Below are positions 1 to 5,843 of a DNA stretch of 5,844 bases, piece after piece. This DNA is from Candidatus Magasanikiibacteriota bacterium (GTDB taxonomy: Bacteria; Patescibacteriota; Patescibacteriia; Magasanikbacterales; GWA2-37-8). The stretch lies in assembly GCA_026396535.1 (NCBI GenBank), contig JAPLWP010000030.1, positions 1-5,844 on the forward strand, in the 5' to 3' direction. The stretch's first letter is position 1. Each line of letters starts with the position of its first letter. Position numbers and translations under genes: made by a program. The notes beneath the pieces are model-generated. The model was not told the DNA's origin, did no database searches, and saw only the letters and a program-made list of their open reading frames with translations.

Positions 1-3000
1 TAAATTTGTCGACGTATTCTTCCAAAGGAATACCATATTGCAAACCTGTCGAGATAGAAATCGCAAACAAATTGAGCATACTGCGGAAAGCAGCGCCTTC
101 GCGATACATATCAATAAACACTTCTCCCAGGCGACCATCTGGATATTCACCAGTGCGCAAGAAAATTTTCTGTCCAGCTACTTTGGCTTTGATAGTAAGC
201 CCACTGCGTTTGTATGGCATCTGGCGCTGTTCACCATGCACATAAATCTTGGTGCCTTGGCTAGAGCCATCGTGCGCGTATTTTATCTGCGCATGATCAT
301 CGCTTACCATTTGATTGATTACACTTTGATCTTGGCTCGAGAGTGAAAAAGTTTTGTGAGCGGAAACAGTAGATTCAGAAGTTTTGGTTTCAGTCATTAC
401 TTCGGTTTTTGTTTCTACCACTTCATCTTTTACTTCTTCTACTTTATCTTTTTTGGAATCTGATTTGGAAGCCAAAGGCTGAGACATCTTACAACCATCA
501 CGATAAATCGCGTTGGCTTTGAGAGCCAATTTCCAGGAAGCCATGTAAGCGATTTTTACATCTTCAACAGTGGCCTCATTTGGCATGTTGATAGTTTTGG
601 AGATAGCACCAGACAAGAAAGGCTGCACTGCGGCCATCATACGAATGTGGCCCAAATAGTGAATGAAGCGTTTTCCTTTTTTACCATTTTTGTTGGCAGT
701 ATCAAATACTTTGTAATGTTCAGTCTTGAGATGTGGAGCACCTTCGATAGCCATCGCGCCACAAACAAATTCATTGGCTACTTCTAGTTCATCATCGTTG
801 AATCCAACGGCTTTGAGGAAGTTGAAATTTGGATCTAAATATTGCTGCGAGCTAAAGCCCAGACGAGCCATAGTTTCTTCACCCAAAGTCCAGTTGTTGA
901 ATACAAATTGTAATTCAAAGGCACTGAGCAAAGATTTTTCAATCTTTTCTAAATCAATCGCAGTCAAACCTTTGGCAATCAAACTCTGATGATTAATTGC
1001 TGGCGCACCTTTAAGGGTAGCGCGACCTTTGAGATAATCCACGATATCACTAACTTCACTTTCGTTATATCCCAAAGTTTTCAGAGCGACCGGTACAGCT
1101 TCATTTACAATTTTGAAATATCCGCCACCAGCTAATTTTTTGAATTTCACCAAAGCAAAATCTGGTTCTACACCGGTTGTAGCACAATCCATAAGCAAAC
1201 CAATAGTACCAGTCGGAGCAAGCAAAGTAGTCTGAGCATTACGGTAACCATATTTTTCACCCATCTCGAGAGCTTTGTTCCAAGCTTCACGAGCGGCTAC
1301 AAGCAAATAAGCCGGAGCAAATTGTGGATCAATACCTAAACTTTCGTATTCATCTTCGTGAGCATTGAAAGCAGCACGACGATGATTGCGCATTACACGC
1401 AACATGTGTTCACGGTTTTCAGGATAGCGTTGGAATGTACCCAAGAAACTAGCCATCTCGGCGGAAGTTTCATAAGATTGAGCAGTCATGAGAGCAGTCA
1501 CGGCACCAGCAAAAGCCAAAGCCTCTGGGGAATCATAAGGAATACCAGCGGTCATGAGCAAGCTGCCAATATTGGCATAGCCCAAACCAAGAGTACGGAA
1601 TTCAAAACTCATCTGCGCAATTTCTTCACTTGGGAATTGAGCCATGAGCACACTGAGCTCAAGTACCACAGTCCAAGCGCGAGTAGTATATTTATAACCT
1701 TCTACATCAAAGGTGGCGGTTTCTGGATCATAATAGTGAGCCAAATTCATGGATGCCAAATTGCAAGCAGTATCATCGAGGAACATATATTCACTGCAAG
1801 GATTACTGCCGTTGATACGACCAGAAGCTGGACAAGTATGCCAATCGTTTACATTGGTATCAAATTGCACACCAGGGTCAGCACAGCGCCAAGCGGCCAT
1901 AGCAATTTTGTCCCATAGATCGCGAGCTTTCATTTTTTTGGCCACGCCGCCATCAGTACGATTTTTCAATTCCCAACCATTATCTTTTACTACTGCTTCC
2001 ATGAAGTCTTGGGAAACACGAACAGAGTTATTGGAATTTTGGCCAGAAACTGTGAGATAAGCTTCACCTTCATATCCACCTTCATATCCTGCAGCGATAA
2101 GAGCAGCTACTTTTTCTTCTTCTTTTACTTTCCAATCAATAAAGGCTTCAATATCCGGATGATCTACATTTAAGATTACCATTTTGGCAGCGCGACGAGT
2201 CGTACCACCGGATTTGATCGCACCGGCAGCGCGGTCGCCGATTTTGAGCCAGCTCATCAGACCACTGCTGCGTCCACCTCCGGAAAGTTTTTCTCCATTA
2301 CCGCGGAGGTTGGAAAAATTGGTACCAGTACCACTACCATATTTGAAAAGACGAGCTTCACGAACCCAGAGATCCATAATACCGCCTTCGTTTACCAAAT
2401 CATCTTTAATGGATTGGATAAAACAAGCGTGTGGCTGAGGATGAGAATAAGAATCTTTAGAGCGAGTCAAAATACCATTGTCTGGATCGACATAGTGATG
2501 ACCTTGAGCTGGACCATTGATGCCATAAGCCCAATACAAACCAGTGTTGAACCACTGAGGAGAGTTTGGTGCTACCATTTGATTGATCAACATGTAGACC
2601 AATTCTTCGTAAAATACCTGAGCATCGAGTGCGGTCGCAAAATAACCATATTTTTCACCCCAATAGCGCCAAGTACCAGCCAAACGATGAGCTACTTGCT
2701 TCATGCTTTTTTCTGGACCAAGCTCTGGAGTACCGTCGGCCTTCATTTTGACTACACCATTTTCATCATATTGAGGTACACCGGCTTTGCGGAAATATTT
2801 CTGAGCCAAAATATCAGTGGCTACCTGAGTCCATTGACGCGGCACTTCCACATCGTGCATTTCAAAGATTACTTCGCCGCTGGTTTGACGAATAATCGAT
2901 GAGCGCAACTCATAAGTAAACATATCAAAAGGGCTGACGCCATCTTTGGTATAATGACGAGGAAAGCGTAATCCCTTTGGAGAGTATTTAAACTCATTAT

Positions 3001-3037
3001 CGACTTTAAAAGTTTTGGTTGCAGTATTAGTCTGCAT
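1..3037 (-). CDS. nrdJ: Adenosylcobalamin-dependent (class II) ribonucleotide reductase, C-terminus cut by window edge
   Basis: Reduces ribonucleotides to deoxyribonucleotides in the cytoplasm, using coenzyme B12 to make the catalytic thiyl radical. The frame is open from ATG at 3037 to the left edge (1,012 codons) with no stop. An in-frame TAA at 3047-3049 makes this the first possible start; no Shine-Dalgarno is visible. Landmarks: HACFIQS with C205 (first redox Cys); a GSGTGTNFSNLRG loop near residue 233; SGGTTRRAAKM; NPCSEY with N412, C414 (thiyl-radical Cys) and E416; CNLASMNL with C425 (second redox Cys); phosphate-binding APTGTIG with P608. The reductase barrel ends near residue 850. 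It is followed by a Lys/Glu/Thr-rich linker (about 853-890) and a C-terminal domain from about 938 with KVAGQKIFLRTGEYPDGRLG and GLQYGIPLEEYVDKF, typical of long NrdJ proteins. Such proteins are usually near 1,200 residues, so the terminal Cys-rich tail lies outside the window. There is no N-terminal ATP cone and no intein. Identity is secure from the motifs. Confidence 0.96.
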   Translation of the reverse strand, partial: MQTNTATKTFKVDNEFKYSPKGLRFPRHYTKDGVSPFDMFTYELRSSIIRQTSGEVIFEMHDVEVPRQWTQVATDILAQKYFRKAGVPQYDENGVVKMKADGTPELGPEKSMKQVAHRLAGTWRYWGEKYGYFATALDAQVFYEELVYMLINQMVAPNSPQWFNTGLYWAYGINGPAQGHHYVDPDNGILTRSKDSYSHPQPHACFIQSIKDDLVNEGGIMDLWVREARLFKYGSGTGTNFSNLRGNGEKLSGGGRSSGLMSWLKIGDRAAGAIKSGGTTRRAAKMVILNVDHPDIEAFIDWKVKEEEKVAALIAAGYEGGYEGEAYLTVSGQNSNNSVRVSQDFMEAVVKDNGWELKNRTDGGVAKKMKARDLWDKIAMAAWRCADPGVQFDTNVNDWHTCPASGRINGSNPCSEYMFLDDTACNLASMNLAHYYDPETATFDVEGYKYTTRAWTVVLELSVLMAQFPSEEIAQMSFEFRTLGLGYANIGSLLMTAGIPYDSPEALAFAGAVTALMTAQSYETSAEMASFLGTFQRYPENREHMLRVMRNHRRAAFNAHEDEYESLGIDPQFAPAYLLVAAREAWNKALEMGEKYGYRNAQTTLLAPTGTIGLLMDCATTGVEPDFALVKFKKLAGGGYFKIVNEAVPVALKTLGYNESEVSDIVDYLKGRATLKGAPAINHQSLIAKGLTAIDLEKIEKSLLSAFELQFVFNNWTLGEETMARLGFSSQQYLDPNFNFLKAVGFNDDELEVANEFVCGAMAIEGAPHLKTEHYKVFDTANKNGKKGKRFIHYLGHIRMMAAVQPFLSGAISKTINMPNEATVEDVKIAYMASWKLALKANAIYRDGCKMSQPLASKSDSKKDKVEEVKDEVVETKTEVMTETKTSESTVSAHKTFSLSSQDQSVINQMVSDDHAQIKYAHDGSSQGTKIYVHGEQRQMPYKRSGLTIKAKVAGQKIFLRTGEYPDGRLGEVFIDMYREGAAFRSMLNLFAISISTGLQYGIPLEEYVDKF

Positions 3038-3114
3038 ATTAAAGGTTTAAAAAAATTAAATGTGGAAAGACGCAAAATTCCGCCCTCATCTAACTTCTTT
3101 GTGGCTAATACTTA

Positions 3115-3130
3115 ATACTACTGATTGTGC
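3115..3130 (-). promoter_or_regulatory. NrdR-box-like operator, second copy
   Basis: The plus strand reads ATACTACTGATTGTGC. Its reverse complement shares CACAAT--GTAGTA with the other copy (12 of 14 positions) and matches about 11 of 16 consensus positions. The two boxes are separated by 16 bp, a start-to-start distance of 32 bp or about three helical turns, which is the usual tandem NrdR geometry. The spacer contains the perfect 10-bp palindrome ACTGTACAGT (3132-3141). This copy is weaker alone, and the pairing is the main support. Confidence 0.5.
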
Positions 3131-3161
3131 TACTGTACAGTGTTTAACACAATATGTAGTA
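3116..3161. repeat. 46-bp interrupted dyad between nrdJ and ruvB
   Basis: The arms TACTAC-tg-ATTGTG (3116-3129) and CACAAT-at-GTAGTA (3148-3161) are inverted copies with 12 of 14 complementary positions around an 18-base centre. In the nrdJ leader RNA this could fold into a 6+6 bp stem with a 2x2 internal loop. The simplest reading is the pair of operator boxes listed separately; an RNA-level role is an alternative. Confidence 0.7.
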
Positions 3162-3162
3162 A
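3147..3162 (-). promoter_or_regulatory. NrdR-box-like operator, promoter-proximal copy
   Basis: ACACAATATGTAGTAA (plus strand) matches 13 of 16 positions of the remembered NrdR-box consensus aCACwAtATaTwGwgt, including every strongly conserved core position except position 10. NrdR is the widespread repressor of ribonucleotide reductase genes that senses (d)ATP. The site lies about 14-29 bases downstream of the predicted nrdJ transcription start, where a bound repressor would obstruct early elongation. No nrdR gene is in the window, so the assignment rests on the motif, its partner site and the downstream gene. Confidence 0.6.
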
Positions 3163-3181
3163 TAACTATTTTAGCCAACTT

Positions 3182-3210
3182 ATTATACCACATCGTTATA
3201 TGGCTGCCAA
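3182..3210 (-). promoter_or_regulatory. nrdJ promoter, sigma-70-type with extended -10
   Basis: Read on the minus strand, TTGGCA (3210-3205, five of six matches to TTGACA) is followed by a 17-bp spacer and a perfect TATAAT (3187-3182). TG stands one base before the hexamer (3190-3189), giving an extended -10. The start site would fall near 3175, leaving a leader of about 138 nt before the nrdJ ATG. Seen directly; activity is inferred. Confidence 0.75.
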
Positions 3211-3249
3211 ATACTGATAAACACAAGTTAAAAACAGTTTTATAACAAG

Positions 3250-3258
3250 TTATCCACA
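3250..3258 (+). promoter_or_regulatory. Perfect DnaA box (TTATCCACA)
   Basis: An exact match to the high-affinity DnaA 9-mer. It sits about 75-83 bases upstream of the predicted nrdJ start site and about 49 bases upstream of the ruvB -10 box. DnaA boxes near nrd promoters are known to affect transcription in E. coli (nrdAB), so a role at nrdJ is reasonable but unproven. The 8-mer ACAAGTTA overlapping its left end also occurs 22 bp upstream (3223-3230), followed there by a poor DnaA-like match. A single perfect box does not make a replication origin. Confidence 0.55.
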
Positions 3259-3306
3259 TGCAAAAATAATTACTAAAAATATTGGACTTTAACAACGTTA
3301 CTATAG

Positions 3307-3312
3307 TATAAT
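3307..3312 (+). promoter_or_regulatory. ruvB -10 box, near-leaderless start
   Basis: A perfect TATAAT ends nine bases before the ruvB ATG (3322). Transcription would begin near 3319, so the mRNA would have almost no 5' leader. The -35 is poor: the best candidate, TTGGAC at 3282-3287, is 19 bp away. The box is flanked by an imperfect inverted repeat AACGTTA (3294-3300) / TAATGTT (3309-3315) and overlaps the palindrome TACTATAGTA (3299-3308), possibly an operator for an unknown regulator. Confidence 0.6.
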
Positions 3313-3321
3313 GTTAGCACT

Positions 3322-4341
3322 ATGGAAGAAGAAAATAGACTAGTAAATTCCGAAGTATCTGAACAAGAAAACACTATTGAAATCACTCTGAGACCTAGCC
3401 ATCTACAGGATTTTGTCGGCCAAGAAAATATCAAACAAAACCTCAATGTTTCTATAGCTGCCGCCAAACAGCGCGACGATGTTCTCGAACATATATTGCT
3501 TTATGGAAATCCTGGACTAGGCAAAACCACCTTGGCTCATATTATTAGTCGTGAAATGGGTGCCAACATCAAAGTTACCTCTGGGCCAACCCTAGAAAAA
3601 GTTGGTGACCTCGCCGCTATTCTTTCCAACCTTCAAAAAGGCGACGTTTTGTTTATCGACGAAATTCATCGCATCAACAAAACTATTGCCGAAGTATTAT
3701 ACCCTGCTCTAGAAGACTACGCACTCGACATCATTATCGGCCAAGGACCAGCTGCCCGTACTATCCGAATGCCGCTAGAGAAATTTACTTTGATTGGCGC
3801 TACCACCAAGATGAGTTTACTACCCGGTCCACTACGCGATCGTTTTGGCCATGTGTTTCATCTGAATTTCTATGAGCAATCTGACATTGAAAAAATTATT
3901 CAGCGCAATGCCGGCATATTAGATATAAATTTAGAGCCGGAAGCGGCCACTCTACTATCTAGCCGCGCCCGTCGTACTCCGCGTATTGCCAATCGTCTAC
4001 TCAAACGTAGTCGCGATATGGCACAAGTACAAAATGAAAAAAATATCACTAAAAAAATCGCAGCTGAAACGATGAACATGTTGGCCGTAGACGAATTTGG
4101 TTTGGATGAAATCGATCGCCGTCTACTTACTACTATGATCGAAAAATTCCAAGGCGGACCTGTAGGCCTCAATACATTGGCCGCAGCCGTGGCGGAAGAA
4201 ATGGATACAATCGAAGACATTTACGAACCATTTTTATTACAAATGGGATTCCTAGAGCGCACTCCGCGTGGACGCAAAGCGACTCCAGCCGCTTATATTC
4301 ATCTGGGATTTGAGCCTCCAAAAAATCAAACTTTACTATAA
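3322..4341 (+). CDS. ruvB: Holliday junction branch migration ATPase RuvB
   Basis: A 339-residue protein of normal family length. RuvB forms hexameric rings that pump DNA through RuvA-bound Holliday junctions during recombinational repair. An acidic N-terminal tail (1-20) precedes RPSHLQDFVGQ. Walker A is GNPGLGKTT (62-70, K68), Walker B is LFIDEIHR (110-117, D113/E114), sensor 1 is LIGATTK (157-163), the arginine-finger motif is LRDRFG (R172/R174), and sensor 2 is ARRTPRIANRLLKR (216-229). The C-terminal winged helix (about 258-331) carries GGPVGLNTLAAAVAEE, TIEDIYEPFLLQMGF and ERTPRGRKAT. All catalytic positions are present. The usual Pro in Walker A is Asn, and the usual Gly before TPR is Arg. 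The ATG is chosen because the protein then has family length. No Shine-Dalgarno precedes it. It heads an operon with the two genes that follow; ruvA and ruvC are not in the window. Confidence 0.97.
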   Translation: MEEENRLVNSEVSEQENTIEITLRPSHLQDFVGQENIKQNLNVSIAAAKQRDDVLEHILLYGNPGLGKTTLAHIISREMGANIKVTSGPTLEKVGDLAAILSNLQKGDVLFIDEIHRINKTIAEVLYPALEDYALDIIIGQGPAARTIRMPLEKFTLIGATTKMSLLPGPLRDRFGHVFHLNFYEQSDIEKIIQRNAGILDINLEPEAATLLSSRARRTPRIANRLLKRSRDMAQVQNEKNITKKIAAETMNMLAVDEFGLDEIDRRLLTTMIEKFQGGPVGLNTLAAAVAEEMDTIEDIYEPFLLQMGFLERTPRGRKATPAAYIHLGFEPPKNQTLL

Positions 4342-4347
4342 TTTATT

Positions 4348-4617
4348 ATGATCACCATCCCACTCTACGTCATCTTATTTATCTATTTTGCTTTCTTGGT
4401 AATATTTGGAATTTTCTCTTTCGTGAATTTGGGACACATTTATCACAGCGGTGCTCTCACTTTTGTCAGCTTTATTTTTACTATTTTTATAGCCCTGTTT
4501 GTGATTGGAAATTTTATCCTTACTTTCAATCTACTTATTGGTACCGACTGGCAGCAACCGGTCACTGTTTGGAACAGCGCTTGGATTTCCAACACTTTAA
4601 CTTTCAATAATATTTAA
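4348..4617 (+). CDS. Small two-helix membrane protein of unknown function
   Basis: An 89-residue protein I cannot assign to a named family. Two long hydrophobic segments are visible: residues about 3-27, rich in Leu, Ile and Phe, and about 37-66. They are joined by a short polar turn with NLGHIYHSGA. A hydrophilic C-terminal tail contains TDWQQPVTVWNSAWISN. The N-terminus is hydrophobic from residue 2 with no cleavage motif, so it is probably an integral membrane protein and not secreted. It starts six bases after the ruvB stop without a Shine-Dalgarno and ends two bases before the next ATG, which suggests translational coupling in one operon. Pairing with a membrane PH-domain protein hints at a shared envelope role, which is inference only. 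Codon use resembles its neighbours and the gene looks intact. Confidence 0.8.
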   Translation: MITIPLYVILFIYFAFLVIFGIFSFVNLGHIYHSGALTFVSFIFTIFIALFVIGNFILTFNLLIGTDWQQPVTVWNSAWISNTLTFNNI

Positions 4618-4619
4618 TT

Positions 4620-5156
4620 ATGTCCTCTGTGAGCTCTCTGATAAAAATCAAAAGCTACGAACATGTCGTACACGTAATTCGTCGCCACGGAGTGACCTTT
4701 ATTCCTTATATATTACTTTTTTTAATTTTAATCTGCATTCCGGTAATCGCTTATTATCTATTCGAAGCCGCTTTCACCAATGTACTACAAGGACCACAGG
4801 CCACACCTATAGTAGTATTAGCCGGCAGTACTTATTATCTAGCTTTAGCATTATTTTTCTATTCTTTTTTTGTAGAATTCTATCTAGACTGTTGGATTCT
4901 CACCAATGATCGCCTGGTAGATGTTCGCCAGATCTCTCTTTTTGCTCGCACTATCGCTGAAGTGGATCTGTATCAAATTCAAGATGTGTCTTCTGAAATA
5001 AAAGGATTTTTTCCAAGCATCTTTAATTACGGAGACGTTTATCTGCAAACTGCCGGACCAGTACCAAAATTTATTCTCCTCAATGTACCAAACCCAGACG
5101 GGCTGCGCCAACAAATCCTAGACCTGGCTTCTGAAGATAAAAAATTTCACGCCTAA
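4620..5156 (+). CDS. Membrane-anchored bacterial PH-domain protein (bPH2/DUF304-like)
   Basis: A 178-residue protein. A short N-terminal segment with HVIRRHGVTFIPY leads into transmembrane helix 1 (about 27-48). Helix 2 spans about 63-87. A cytoplasmic domain follows with the YdbS/YdbT-type PH signature: WILTNDRLVDV (92-102), AEVDLYQIQDVSS (113-125), FNYGDVYLQTAG (135-146) and FILLNVPNPDGLRQQI. Such domains are recognised by fold and their ligands are mostly unknown, so no substrate is given. The closest parallels by eye are short 'PH domain-containing' membrane proteins common in Patescibacteria. The ATG lies two bases after the upstream stop and has no visible Shine-Dalgarno. It is the last gene of the ruvB operon, with the terminator starting ten bases after its stop. 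Confidence 0.85.
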   Translation: MSSVSSLIKIKSYEHVVHVIRRHGVTFIPYILLFLILICIPVIAYYLFEAAFTNVLQGPQATPIVVLAGSTYYLALALFFYSFFVEFYLDCWILTNDRLVDVRQISLFARTIAEVDLYQIQDVSSEIKGFFPSIFNYGDVYLQTAGPVPKFILLNVPNPDGLRQQILDLASEDKKFHA

Positions 5157-5166
5157 TAAATAATAA

Positions 5167-5195
5167 AAAAATCCCCGATCAATTCGGGGATTTTT
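5167..5195. terminator. Bidirectional rho-independent terminator
   Basis: Arms AAAAATCCCCGA (5167-5178) and TCGGGGATTTTT (5184-5195) pair perfectly over 12 bp around a five-base loop. There is a T-rich tract on the right on the plus strand and an equally T-rich tract read on the minus strand. It lies between convergent genes, ten bases after the PH-domain gene's stop and three bases beyond the stop of the SpoIID-like gene, so it should end both transcripts. Confidence 0.93.
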
Positions 5196-5198
5196 GTT

Positions 5199-5741
5199 TT
5201 AGTAAATTTTTTCTACTTGAGTGTTGGAATAGTAATACTGCAACAGCTCTATATAGTTCCAATCGTCCTTGGTCGCGCGCACGAGCGCATCGTGAGTACT
5301 CATGCCTAATCCGTGTCCGGCTTTTTTCTTACCTTTATCATATATACATTCTACACTTTGTAGCCAATGGCGTTTATCACTTTTGGTGAATCCATTGGTA
5401 CGGCTAAAATATGGAGTAGTAACTACATTACTTTCATAGGTCACCATCTCACCCGCGGTCTCCTCTACAAACTGCACCACGCGCGGCATTTTTTGTTCTG
5501 AGGTGTAGCCTAGATATAATTGATCCTGGGTAGTAGCATACACATCAAACATACGCTTGTCGGTAGGCGGTAAATTAGAAATATTTTTATAAGCATAGCT
5601 ACGGGCCGCTACCAATACCGCTTTGATATATCCTTGCGCCGAGTTATTATCGGTTTCAGAAATACCTTTCATATAATCTTCTATTGGCAATTCATTTATA
5701 AGATACGGAGCACCACTTTTTGTACTATAACGATATTCCAA
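5199..5741 (-). CDS. SpoIID/LytB-domain protein, C-terminal portion downstream of an in-frame stop
   Basis: A 180-codon frame, counted from TTG at 5741-5739, encodes most of a SpoIID/LytB domain. This fold includes peptidoglycan lytic transglycosylases that act outside the membrane. Visible family motifs: EYRYS at the start, YLINELPIEDYMKGISET (13-30), KAVLVAARSYAY, DVYATTQDQLYLGY, a TAGEMVTY segment, TPYFSRTNGFTKS, WLQSVE, GHGLGMS and a terminal LLQYYYSNTQVEKIY. E29 is the residue I align by eye with the catalytic Glu of SpoIID; that is inference. TTG is only a formal start. The family sequence (YRGTLEYRYS) clearly begins before it, and the only in-frame start codon after the upstream TAA at 5763-5765 is this TTG, with no Shine-Dalgarno. 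The domain itself shows no decay. No signal peptide is in this part; it would lie beyond the window. Similar proteins occur in many non-sporulating bacteria, so this does not imply sporulation. Confidence 0.85.
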   Translation of the reverse strand: MEYRYSTKSGAPYLINELPIEDYMKGISETDNNSAQGYIKAVLVAARSYAYKNISNLPPTDKRMFDVYATTQDQLYLGYTSEQKMPRVVQFVEETAGEMVTYESNVVTTPYFSRTNGFTKSDKRHWLQSVECIYDKGKKKAGHGLGMSTHDALVRATKDDWNYIELLQYYYSNTQVEKIY

Positions 5742-5843
5742 AGTACCGCGATAAGCACAATATTATATTTTGCGACCAGTATAACTAATATTACATCCCG
5801 GAATATTAAAAATACCATCACTATCTACTGTCTCAAATCTCCA
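5742..5843 (-). pseudogene. Upstream in-frame part of the SpoIID-like gene, broken by TAA
   Basis: In the same frame as the SpoIID domain, the minus strand reads WRFETVDSDGIFNI and then an ill-conserved stretch up to codon TAA (5765-5763). It resumes as YCAYRGTLEYRYS. Both sides look like the SpoIID/LytB family: a WRFE...DGIF..I segment normally precedes [FY]RGTLEYRYS by roughly this distance. One continuous gene with a nonsense codon therefore fits better than two genes. The 5' part continues past the right edge. A pair of compensating indels or a base-calling error near 5763 cannot be excluded. Confidence 0.55.

Noticed and set aside
1358..1918. Plus-strand open frame of 186 codons
   Set aside because: It lies antisense within nrdJ, whose minus-strand frame carries the conserved catalytic motifs; the plus-strand translation shows no recognisable domain.
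2414..2902. Plus-strand open frame of 162 codons
   Set aside because: Antisense to the N-terminal part of nrdJ, with low-complexity, non-family-like translation.
3128..3143. TGCTACTGTACAGTGT as an additional NrdR or LexA site
   Set aside because: Only its right half fits the NrdR consensus, its spacing to the good box is wrong, and it lacks the CTGT-N8-ACAG LexA layout.
3060..3295. Small open frames on both strands in the nrdJ-ruvB gap
   Set aside because: They overlap the promoter elements and operator dyad, have no start context and resemble no protein family.
3038..3321. Replication origin in the nrdJ-ruvB gap
   Set aside because: Only one perfect DnaA box is present, with no cluster of boxes and no dnaA or dnaN neighbour; a regulatory role is simpler.
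3900..4220. Minus-strand open frame of 106 codons
   Set aside because: Antisense to the conserved C-terminal half of ruvB; Ser/Arg/Ala-rich shadow translation.
5199..5741. Evidence for sporulation from the SpoIID-like gene
   Set aside because: SpoIID/LytB domains are widespread in non-sporulating bacteria, and no other sporulation gene is present.
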